DNA of 36,827 nucleotides from CAYRSS01 sp964426945 (GTDB taxonomy: Bacteria; Planctomycetota; Phycisphaerae; UBA1845). Under the pieces are notes generated by a model that saw nothing but the letters and a program-made list of their open reading frames with translations, was not told where the DNA came from and ran no database searches. Both the position numbers and the translations under genes were made by a program. Below, piece after piece: positions 15,862-23,046 of this stretch (within the stretch, counting starts at the first letter, position 1; every line of letters starts with the position of its first letter). The DNA lies in assembly GCA_964426945.1 (NCBI GenBank), contig CAYRSS010000040.1, positions 1 through 36,827 on the forward strand. The letters run 5' to 3'.

Positions 15862-16202
15862 GGCGGATCTCTCAGCGTGGCCCGCCGACAGGGAGGGCCC
15901 TCGCGGCGGGCGCGGCCGCCTCGACTATCGGCCCTCGCGGAGGGCGACTTGAGGCGTCCGCTAACCGCGGAATCCGCAGCGGCAAACGCGGTCTTTTCCC
16001 GGTCGCACGCTCCGCGCAGGGGCGGGACTCTCCCCGCGGCGACCTTATCGGACGCCTTGCCGCTTTCACCTCCAGGGGCCGCTAAGGTCGGCCGCGCAGG
16101 TTCAGTGGCGCTCCAACCGACCCGATAAGTCAATCGACCGTGCCGCGCGCCTCCCGCCCAGTTCGCGGGAGCGGCGCGGTCCTCTGCCGTGGAGACGGGT
16201 TC
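15862..16202. other. Divergent intergenic region between the ATPase and the export gene
   Basis: No convincing gene lies here. The side near the ATPase holds GGCCCTCGCGG twice (15896-15906 and 15930-15940). The first overlaps the palindrome GAGGGCCCTC (15893-15902); the second opens a hairpin GCCCTC-GCG-GAGGGC (15931-15945). These could be operator sites for the ATPase gene. No strong sigma-70 promoter is seen; near the export gene only weak candidates occur, such as GATAAG at 16124-16129. GGAG (16191-16194) is the ribosome site of the export gene. Confidence 0.5.
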
Positions 16203-16994
16203 ATGACGATGCGTCTCGCGACGCTCGCGCTCGCAGTCACGATGCTGGCCGGATGCGCCGGCCGCGGACCGGACCGCACGTCCGTCCTCAGCTTCCTGCG
16301 CGATCACGAACACCAGGTCTCGGCGATCGAGTACCGCGTCGGTATTCCCGACGCTGTCACCATCTCGGCCCCCAGCGTGGCCGAGATCGACAACCGCCTC
16401 GCCCGCGTCCAGCCCGACGGGAAGATCACGCTCGATCTGCTCGGCGAGGTCAGCATCGTCGGCATGACGGCGAAGGAGATCGCCGCGAAGCTCGAAGTGC
16501 TCGCCAGCCGCTACTACGTCGATCCCAAGGTCAGCGTCCGTATCGCTGAATACGCCAGCAAGAAGTTCTACGTCACCGGGCAGGTGCTCTCCCAGGGGCC
16601 GCGGATCTACACCGGTCGCGACACGCTGCTCGACGCCGTGCTGCAATCGGGTGTGAACTTCATGTCCTGGACGGGCCGCGTGACCGTCACGCGCCCCAGC
16701 CGGGATGACGCGCCGCCCGAACAGCTCTGCGTCGACGTGAACGAGATGATTCGCAACGGCCGGTGGGATCGGAACATCCTGCTCGAGCCCGATGACATCG
16801 TGTACGTGCCCGCCACCCCGCTGGCGTGGGTCGGGCTGCGGCTGCGCGAGATTCTGTTCCCCGTCTCCCCCGTCGTCGAGGCCTACCAGGCCCCGGCCCG
16901 GGTCATGGATGCCGACCACATGTACAACGACGGCTACCGCGATCGCTTTGAGGACGATAACGACGGCCCGCGGCGGGGTGGCTTGCGCCGCTGA
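16203..16994 (+). CDS. Wza-like polysaccharide export outer-membrane lipoprotein
   Basis: The 263-residue precursor has a lipoprotein signal (MTMRLATLALAVTMLAGC) with lipobox LAGC and Cys18. A polysaccharide-export (poly_export) domain follows, from about 43 to 113 (YRVGIPDAVTIS, PDGKITLDLLGEV, ASRYYVDPKVSVRI), then an SLBB-type domain (about 122-200) and DDIVYVPAT. It lacks the long C-terminal helix of classical Wza and matches the shorter form found in PEP-CTERM/XrtA EPS loci (TIGR03027-like). It should form part of the periplasmic or outer-membrane exit for the EPS. Start 16203 has GGAG eight bases upstream; an in-frame upstream ATG at 16140 would spoil the signal peptide. The BY-kinase gene follows after 75 bases. 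Confidence 0.9.
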   Translation: MTMRLATLALAVTMLAGCAGRGPDRTSVLSFLRDHEHQVSAIEYRVGIPDAVTISAPSVAEIDNRLARVQPDGKITLDLLGEVSIVGMTAKEIAAKLEVLASRYYVDPKVSVRIAEYASKKFYVTGQVLSQGPRIYTGRDTLLDAVLQSGVNFMSWTGRVTVTRPSRDDAPPEQLCVDVNEMIRNGRWDRNILLEPDDIVYVPATPLAWVGLRLREILFPVSPVVEAYQAPARVMDADHMYNDGYRDRFEDDNDGPRRGGLRR

Positions 16995-17069
16995 GGGCCG
17001 CGGAGGGGCGGAGACGACGGTGCTGGTCGTTTCGCCGGTGATCGCCAACTGTTCTGGGAATCTGCAACG

Positions 17070-17984
17070 ATGGGCAGAATCGCGGATGCGCTGCGGAGGG
17101 CTGAAGAGGAACGCCGGCTGGCGATCGACGGAGATCCGTCGCCCGCCGCCGCGCCGGGCAGCGGGATCCAGGTCCCCGGACCGCTCGGGTCGCTGCTTCA
17201 GCCGTCGATTCCGGCTGATCCGGCGGCGGCCGGTGAAGAGCCCGTCACCCTGCGCCCCGGCATGTCCGAGTCGCTCGTACCCTACTACGAGCGCTCCTCG
17301 CTCATCAGCGAGCAGTACCGGGCGCTGCGCACCCGGCTGCTCAGCCAGAACCCGCAGTACGAACACCGCATCCTGGCGATCACCAGCGGAGCCCCCAAGG
17401 AAGGCAAGAGCGTCACGACGCTGAACCTCGGCTGCACGCTGGCCGAGATCCGACACTTGAAGGTGCTCTGCGTCGACGGAGACTTCCGCCGCGGATCGCT
17501 GGCGCGAATGCTGAACCAGTCGGCGGGGCCGGGGCTGGCCGAAGTGCTGGCCGGCACGGCGAACTACGAAGACGTCATCCGGCGCACGCCCGTGGGCAAC
17601 CTGCACTTCATCGCGGCCGGACACACCGGCGACCGGTCCGCCGCGGAGCTGCTGACCTCGCCGAAGACGCGCAGCCTGTTCCGCCGGTTCCGCAACGACT
17701 TCCACTACACGATCATCGACACCCCGCCCGCGACGACGGTCACCGACGTCGGGATCATCGGGCAGATGTGCGACGGCGTTATGGTGATCGTGCGCATCCA
17801 CCAGACGCACGAAGTGCTGGCCAAGCGCGCCGTGCGCCTGCTGCAGGTGAACAACATCCCGATCATGGGCGTGCTCGCCATCGGCCGCGAGGGCGGCACG
17901 GGCAAGTACGGCTACGGCTACGGCTACGGGCGGTACTACAACCGCTACAACGAGTACTACAAGAAGCCGAAGTCCAGCTCGTAG
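17070..17984 (+). CDS. BY-type tyrosine kinase/CpsD-like regulator of EPS export
   Basis: A 304-residue cytoplasmic P-loop kinase of the CpsD/CapB/Wzc-C type. Visible are Walker A GAPKEGKS (107-114), Walker A' CVDGDFR (134-140) and Walker B TIIDTPP (214-220). The N-terminal MGRIADALRRAEEERRLA helix and the EQYRALRTRL segment (81-90) are typical of the free-standing kinase in XrtA EPS loci (TIGR03018-like). The C-terminus is a tyrosine cluster, nine tyrosines between 280 and 297 (YGYGYGYGRYYNRYNEYY), the usual autophosphorylation tail that controls oligomerisation and polymer length. The membrane-bound Wzc-like activator is not encoded in this window. It forms a plus-strand run with the Wza-like gene before it and the glycosyltransferase after it. 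Confidence 0.92.
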   Translation: MGRIADALRRAEEERRLAIDGDPSPAAAPGSGIQVPGPLGSLLQPSIPADPAAAGEEPVTLRPGMSESLVPYYERSSLISEQYRALRTRLLSQNPQYEHRILAITSGAPKEGKSVTTLNLGCTLAEIRHLKVLCVDGDFRRGSLARMLNQSAGPGLAEVLAGTANYEDVIRRTPVGNLHFIAAGHTGDRSAAELLTSPKTRSLFRRFRNDFHYTIIDTPPATTVTDVGIIGQMCDGVMVIVRIHQTHEVLAKRAVRLLQVNNIPIMGVLAIGREGGTGKYGYGYGYGRYYNRYNEYYKKPKSSS

Positions 17985-18033
17985 CCCGCTGTCGTCGCAT
18001 CCGGCGCCGCTGCGCGCCGCAGGGTGGATTTCG

Positions 18034-19290
18034 TTGATCACCGACCGTGTCATCGTCTGCATCGGCAACGCCTGGGACGACGCCCCCACCAGCAAACACC
18101 AGGTGATGCGCATCCTCGCGCAGCACAATCGCATCGTCTGGGTCAACTACCGCGGCACGCGCCGGCCGACCGCCAGCGGTGCCGATTTGAAGGCCGCGTT
18201 CGGGGCCATCCGCCGGATCATGCAGGGGCCGCGCCGCGTCGCTCCGACGGTGATCGAGCTGACCCCGCCCGTGCTGCCGGGGGCCCGGACCCGCGCCGCG
18301 CGTGCCATCAACCGGCGCCTGCTGATCAGCCGGATCCGCCGCGCCGTGCGCGACGCCGCGGGCGGGGAGTCGCGCCCCGTCCAGGTCTGGAGCTTCACCC
18401 CCGACGTGCCGTTCCTGCGCGGCGCGCTCGACGAGGAGTGCTTCGTCTACTACTGCACAGACGACTTCGCCGCCTTCGAAGGGCTCGACGCGGACGCCAT
18501 TCGGCGCGATGAGGCCGAGACGATGGCCTCGGCGGACGTTGTCGTCGCTACATCACAGGAACTCTGCGACGCCCGCCGCGTCGCTCGCCCGGACGTCGCC
18601 CTCATGCGCCACGGCGTGGACCATGCGCACTTCGCCGCCGCCTGGCGAGGCCGCCTCTCGGCGCCGCCGGATGTAGCCGCCATGAAGGGGCCCGTGTTCG
18701 GATTCTTCGGCCTGATTCACCACTGGATCGACGTGTCGCTGCTCGCCCAGGTCGCTCGGCTGCGCCCGGCGTATTCGTTCGCGCTCATCGGCGAGGCAAA
18801 GGTCGACGTGTCGCCGCTCGAGCGGCTGGGCAACGTCCGGTTGCTGGGTCGGCGCGAGTACTGCGATCTGCCGGCGTGCTGCACGGCCTTCTCCGCGGGG
18901 CTGATGCCCTTCACCCAGACCGAAATGACGCGGCACATCAACCCGATCAAGCTGCAGGAGTATCTCGCGGCCGGGCTGCCGGTGGTGTCGACGCCGCTTC
19001 CCGAAGCGGTGCGCTTCGGCCCGCCGGTTGCAATCGGAGGGACTCCGGCCGAGTTCGCCGCGGCCTGCGACGCGGTGGCCCGTCGTCGGACTCCCGAGGA
19101 GGCCGCCGCGATCAGCGCGCTGGTTCGCGACGCCTCGTGGGCGGCCACCGTCGAACGGCTTTCGCGACTGGTTCTGGCGCGTGTCGGCCGCAGCCGCTGT
19201 GCGCACGACGTGCTCCCCGCCAACACGCACACTCCCGGCGCTGCGGCAGGCGCCGCCCCGACACCGTCACAGCCGGCGCTACGCCGTTAG
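18034..19290 (+). CDS. Glycosyltransferase (GT-B fold, GT1/GT4-like)
   Basis: The 418-residue product resembles EPS glycosyltransferases with two Rossmann-like halves. Residues 1-200 form the acceptor half (IVCIGNAWDD start, FVYYCTDDFAAF). The donor half has GPVFGFFGLIHHWIDV, the FALIGEAKV strand, VRLLGRREYCDLP, and the sugar-nucleotide binding stretch NPIKLQEYLAAGLPVVST, where the family's late Glu lies. It transfers a sugar from an NDP donor to the growing lipid-linked repeat unit on the cytoplasmic side. The start is TTG at 18034 with AGGGTGG about seven bases before it, 49 bases after the kinase gene. The last 40 residues are low-complexity. It ends 18 bases from the stop of the converging kinase/nucleotidyltransferase gene. 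Confidence 0.87.
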   Translation: MITDRVIVCIGNAWDDAPTSKHQVMRILAQHNRIVWVNYRGTRRPTASGADLKAAFGAIRRIMQGPRRVAPTVIELTPPVLPGARTRAARAINRRLLISRIRRAVRDAAGGESRPVQVWSFTPDVPFLRGALDEECFVYYCTDDFAAFEGLDADAIRRDEAETMASADVVVATSQELCDARRVARPDVALMRHGVDHAHFAAAWRGRLSAPPDVAAMKGPVFGFFGLIHHWIDVSLLAQVARLRPAYSFALIGEAKVDVSPLERLGNVRLLGRREYCDLPACCTAFSAGLMPFTQTEMTRHINPIKLQEYLAAGLPVVSTPLPEAVRFGPPVAIGGTPAEFAAACDAVARRRTPEEAAAISALVRDASWAATVERLSRLVLARVGRSRCAHDVLPANTHTPGAAAGAAPTPSQPALRR

Positions 19291-19308
19291 GCGCAGCCTG
19301 CCGCCGGT

Positions 19309-20829
19309 CTACTTCATCAGCGTGGTGAGAAACTTGCGGAGCAGCACCGGATCGACCGGTGTGCGGTGGCCCACGATTTGGGCCATGAGGCCGCCCATCG
19401 CGTTGCCGATCAGCGGAATCAACTCGGATGGCGCCCGGCGGCTGACGAGCGGGGCGGTGATCGCCAGAAGGGCGTCGCCCGCGCCGACGGCGTCGACCGT
19501 GGTGTTGGTCAGCACCGGCGCGGCGTGGTAGCACTCGCCGTCGTAGTACATCGAGCCGCGGTGCCCGAGCGTTACGTTGATCCGGCGGCAGCCGCTTTCT
19601 TCGGCCAGGCGTCGCACCAGTCCGCGCAGCTCGCCATAGCGATCGCCGAAGGGCAGGCGGATCTCGTATTCATCCACCGAGAAATAGTCCGCCCCGCGGT
19701 ACTTGCGGATGCTGTTGAAGCCGCGATTGGACGAGTTGATTTGCGCATTGACCGCCATGAATTTTGAGCGATCGCGGACGCGGTGAATCGAATCGGGCGT
19801 GAAGAACCCGTGGCCAAAATCCACGACGATGACCACGTCCGCGCCGGGCGCGTGGGCGTCGATCTCCGCCAGCAGCCGCGCTTCGGCCGCGTCGGGCAGC
19901 GGGCGGTCGTCCAGAAAGGTGATCTCGAACAGCTTCTGGTTCAGAAACCGCGAGATGTAGCGTCGCTTGCGGACAGTCGGGGCGTCGGCCCGCGGCACGG
20001 AAACCAGCCGCACGCCCGGCGACACATGCGACCGGATCGCGGAGTCTCCGTCGTCCTGCCCGCCGGTCCCTGCCAGCACGGTTACCTCGCCGCAAAGCCC
20101 CGCCAGATGGTTGGCGACGGCAATCACGCCGCCGCCGAACACCTCCGCCGACTCGAACCGCGCGGACAGCGTCGGCGTCTTGTTGCTCATCGCGTCAGGC
20201 GAGCAGTAGTGATACTCGTCGAGAATCGCCTCCCCGATGACGACCACGCGCAGGTCGCGCAGGCCGTCGAGACAGGCCGTCACGTCGTCAGCGGTAAACC
20301 GCTCGCGCATGCCGGAGAGGTACTCCCGCTGTTCGTCGGTGAAGACGCCGAGGAATCGATTCAGCAGGTGCGATGAACTGAACTGGATGTCGTCGGTGAA
20401 CACGAGTCGCCCGCCGCATCGGGCGACTTCGCGCTCCTCCTCGGCGATCGCGCCGGTCGCGTCGGCGCTGAGGTCGCGGTAGTCCTGCCCTTTCACGTAC
20501 AGGTGCGGGCGGACGAGGCGGATGGTCTCGACGGCGGTGGGATAGGGGCTGGTGGCGACGAAGTGCACCGTCTGCATCGCCGCAACGCTCTCGGCGCGCA
20601 GCCGCTCGTTGAACACCGGCCGGCCGGGCCCTTTGCGGATGAAGCGATCCTCGGTCACCGTCACCACGAGCACATCGCCCAGCTGCGCAGCCGACGCGAG
20701 GTGACGGATGTGCCCCGGGTGCAACAGGTCGAACGCCCCGTGGCAATGGACGATTCGTTTGCCGTCGGCACGCAGCCGTCGGCAGCGATCGGCCAGCTCC
20801 TCCAAACTGCAGATCTTGTGATCGCTCAT
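19309..20829 (-). CDS. Nucleotidyltransferase-PfkB kinase fusion (HldE-like, reversed domain order)
   Basis: The 506-residue protein has an N-terminal cytidylyltransferase-like domain: CHGAFDLLHPGH with the HxGH motif at 37-40, then VVTVTEDRFIRKGPGRPVF and YVKGQDY. A PfkB sugar kinase domain follows from about 172: VVVIGEAILDEY, the GGG-x-x-AVANHLAGL segment, and the catalytic TVDAVGAGDALLA near 446. These are the two activities of HldE, which phosphorylates heptose-7-phosphate and activates heptose-1-phosphate as ADP-heptose, but HldE has the kinase first. The product is therefore probably an NDP-activated heptose or related sugar; the substrate is not provable. Start 20829 overlaps the epimerase stop by ATGA. 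An upstream in-frame ATG at 20931 would lie inside the epimerase gene. Confidence 0.87.
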   Translation of the reverse strand: MSDHKICSLEELADRCRRLRADGKRIVHCHGAFDLLHPGHIRHLASAAQLGDVLVVTVTEDRFIRKGPGRPVFNERLRAESVAAMQTVHFVATSPYPTAVETIRLVRPHLYVKGQDYRDLSADATGAIAEEEREVARCGGRLVFTDDIQFSSSHLLNRFLGVFTDEQREYLSGMRERFTADDVTACLDGLRDLRVVVIGEAILDEYHYCSPDAMSNKTPTLSARFESAEVFGGGVIAVANHLAGLCGEVTVLAGTGGQDDGDSAIRSHVSPGVRLVSVPRADAPTVRKRRYISRFLNQKLFEITFLDDRPLPDAAEARLLAEIDAHAPGADVVIVVDFGHGFFTPDSIHRVRDRSKFMAVNAQINSSNRGFNSIRKYRGADYFSVDEYEIRLPFGDRYGELRGLVRRLAEESGCRRINVTLGHRGSMYYDGECYHAAPVLTNTTVDAVGAGDALLAITAPLVSRRAPSELIPLIGNAMGGLMAQIVGHRTPVDPVLLRKFLTTLMK

Positions 20830-21857
20830 GCGGGGCTCCCGGTGGGCTGCTGCTCGCGGCCCAGGTAGCGGAACCAGTCTGCCGTAGCGCCGGCGATCGC
20901 GTCCGGCGTCCAGACCGGCGCCTCGCGCCACGCGGCGATACCGGTCAGCATCAGCGACACACCCTCTTCAAACGACACCCGGGGTGCCCAGTCCAGCACG
21001 TGCCGAATCCGGCTGATGTCGGCCCAGGTGCACTCAGGCTCCCCCGGTCGCCTGGGGACGTGGACACGCTCGCCGCCCAGCAGTTCGCACAACCGGTTGA
21101 TGCTCTGCGGCGCGCCCGCGCCGACATTCAGCGTCTCGCCCGATGCGCCAGACTCCGCCGCGCGGAAGCATGCCTCGGCCACGTCGCTGACGAACACGAA
21201 GTCGCGCCGTTGCTCACCATCGCCGACGACCGTGAAGGGCAGTCCGGCCAGCTTCTGGGCGAGGAACACGCCGAACACCGCACCGTATGTCCCGTTGGTT
21301 CGCGCCCGCGGGCCATAGACGTTGAAGAACCGCAGGCTCATCACCGGGATGCCGTAGACCTGCCCCCAGTGGAGCACATACTGCTCGCCCACCGCCTTGG
21401 TGAGCGCGTAAGGATACTGCGGCCGGATCGGCGCGGTCTCGGGCGTGGGTACCACGTCGGGAATGCCATAGCAGGACGAGCTCGCCGCGTACACGAACTT
21501 GCGCACGCTGCCCGCCTGGCGCACGGCCTCCAGCAGTTTCACCGTGCCTTCGACGTTGGACCGATGGTAGTCGGTCGGACGATTGATCGAGGGCACGATG
21601 TCCGCCAGCGCCGCCAGGTGGAAGACGTAGTCCGCGCCGCGGCAGACTTCGGCTAGTTCGTCACCGATGGCGAGGTCCATCCGATGCAGCGTGACTCGCC
21701 GCGGCGGCAGGATCCGGCCGATGGCCGCGTCGATATTGCTCTGCCGCCCGGTGGAGAAGTTGTCCACCATGCGCAGGTCATGCCCGGCGCGCAGCAGCCG
21801 TGCCGCCACGTGAGAACCGATGAAGCCCGCTGCGCCGGTGACGACTGAGATTGGCAT
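20826..21857 (-). CDS. NAD-dependent sugar-nucleotide epimerase/dehydratase (GalE/WbpP-like SDR)
   Basis: The 343-residue extended SDR has TGAAGFIG (7-14) for NAD binding, DNFSTG (32-37), the catalytic Ser region AASSSCYG (124-131), Tyr150-x3-Lys154 (YALTK) and RFFNVYGPR, all typical of UDP-hexose or UDP-N-acetylhexosamine 4-epimerases. It would supply the sugar nucleotide used by the neighbouring transferases. The start ATG at 21857 follows the aminotransferase stop by one base, and its own stop overlaps the next ATG, so translation of the whole run appears coupled. Exact substrate is unresolved; a dehydratase role is possible. Confidence 0.9.
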   Translation of the reverse strand: MPISVVTGAAGFIGSHVAARLLRAGHDLRMVDNFSTGRQSNIDAAIGRILPPRRVTLHRMDLAIGDELAEVCRGADYVFHLAALADIVPSINRPTDYHRSNVEGTVKLLEAVRQAGSVRKFVYAASSSCYGIPDVVPTPETAPIRPQYPYALTKAVGEQYVLHWGQVYGIPVMSLRFFNVYGPRARTNGTYGAVFGVFLAQKLAGLPFTVVGDGEQRRDFVFVSDVAEACFRAAESGASGETLNVGAGAPQSINRLCELLGGERVHVPRRPGEPECTWADISRIRHVLDWAPRVSFEEGVSLMLTGIAAWREAPVWTPDAIAGATADWFRYLGREQQPTGSPA

Positions 21858-21858
21858 G

Positions 21859-23046
21859 TCAGGTGCTCTCCTGCTTTCCCGTTCGATAGAAACCCTCGAC
21901 CGCGCGGCAGACCGCGTCGAGCTGCGCTGCGTCCAAGTCCTGGTGGATCGGCAGCGAGATGATCCGCTCAGCCTGTCGGTCCGCGATAGGCAGCGGCCGG
22001 GCCGCCAGCCCCATGGCCACCGCCGGGGCGAGCCGGTGAATCGGTGTGCGATAGTGAACCGCGCAGCCCACGCCACACGCGGCAAGGTGCGCAGCCAGCC
22101 CGTCACGATCGTCGGCCTGCGCGAGAAACGTCTGGTAGGTTACGAAGTCGTCCACGCGATCCGGCGGCAGATCGAGCAGCCCGCTCAGCCGTTCACGAAG
22201 CACACCGGCGTGGCTCCGCCGCTTGGCGATCCACTCGTCCACGTGGTCAAGTTTGACCAGCATCAGGGCCGCCTGCACCGTATCGAGCCGCATGTTGCAG
22301 CCCCACGCCTCGCAGTCTTCCTGCCGGCGCTGAAGCCCGTGGTTCCTCACCAGGCGCAGCTGCGCGGCCAGGTCGTCGTCGTCGGTCGTGATCATCCCGC
22401 CGTCGCCGCACGCGCCGGCGGTCTTGAGCGGGTGAAGCGAAAACGCCGCCGCCCGTGCGAGGCTGCCGACGGGGCGATCCCGGTAGGCTGCGCCGAACGC
22501 CTGCGCCGCATCCTCGAGCACCCACAAGCCGGCGCGATCAGCGAAGGCGCGAATGCGGTCCATGTCGGCGGGCCGGCCGGCCAGGTGCACCGCGATGATC
22601 CCCTTCGTTCGGGGGGTGAGGGCCGCCGCGAGGCCCGATGGGTCGATGTTGAAGTCGTCGCCGACGTCGCAGAACGCCGGCGTGCCACCGGCCATGATTA
22701 CGCACGACGACGAGGCGAGGAACGAGTTCGGCGCGGTAATGACTTCGTCGCCCGCCCCGACCCCCAGCGCCTTGAGCAACAGGTACAAAGCGTCCGTGCC
22801 GTTGCTTACGCCGATGGCGTGCCGGACACGACAGGCTGCTGCCCAGCGCTGCTCCAGCTCGGCCACCTCCGGCCCGAGGATGAATTGGCCGTGATCGATC
22901 ACCCTGCCAACGGCCGCGAGCAGCGCCTCGCGCATCGGCCGGTGCTGGGCGGCGATGTCCACAAAAGGCACCGCCCCCGCCGGATACAACGCGCCGGGCG
23001 CTGACCTCGGGGCTGGAATTGGCGGAGCGGCGGCGGAGGGGGTCAT
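21859..23046 (-). CDS. DegT/DnrJ/EryC1-family sugar aminotransferase
   Basis: A 395-residue PLP enzyme that transaminates a keto-sugar nucleotide to an amino sugar. Seen are the SNGTDALYLLLKALGVGAGD segment (81-100), PNSFLAS, EDAAQAFGA (178-186, Asp179 contacting the PLP ring nitrogen) and the PLP lysine Lys208 in SLHPLKTAGACGDGG. The late QAERIISLPIHQDL stretch is typical of the family. The start ATG 23046 has GGGAG ten bases upstream and overlaps the stop of the large glycosyltransferase gene (ATGA). The first 20 residues are a Pro/Ala-rich lead-in before the conserved FVDIAAQ. It fits with the adjacent epimerase in making an amino-sugar residue of the polysaccharide. Confidence 0.92.
   Translation of the reverse strand: MTPSAAAPPIPAPRSAPGALYPAGAVPFVDIAAQHRPMREALLAAVGRVIDHGQFILGPEVAELEQRWAAACRVRHAIGVSNGTDALYLLLKALGVGAGDEVITAPNSFLASSSCVIMAGGTPAFCDVGDDFNIDPSGLAAALTPRTKGIIAVHLAGRPADMDRIRAFADRAGLWVLEDAAQAFGAAYRDRPVGSLARAAAFSLHPLKTAGACGDGGMITTDDDDLAAQLRLVRNHGLQRRQEDCEAWGCNMRLDTVQAALMLVKLDHVDEWIAKRRSHAGVLRERLSGLLDLPPDRVDDFVTYQTFLAQADDRDGLAAHLAACGVGCAVHYRTPIHRLAPAVAMGLAARPLPIADRQAERIISLPIHQDLDAAQLDAVCRAVEGFYRTGKQEST

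Noticed and set aside
15756..18146. 796-codon open frame on the minus strand
   Set aside because: It runs antisense through the export lipoprotein and kinase genes, whose plus-strand products have intact family motifs.
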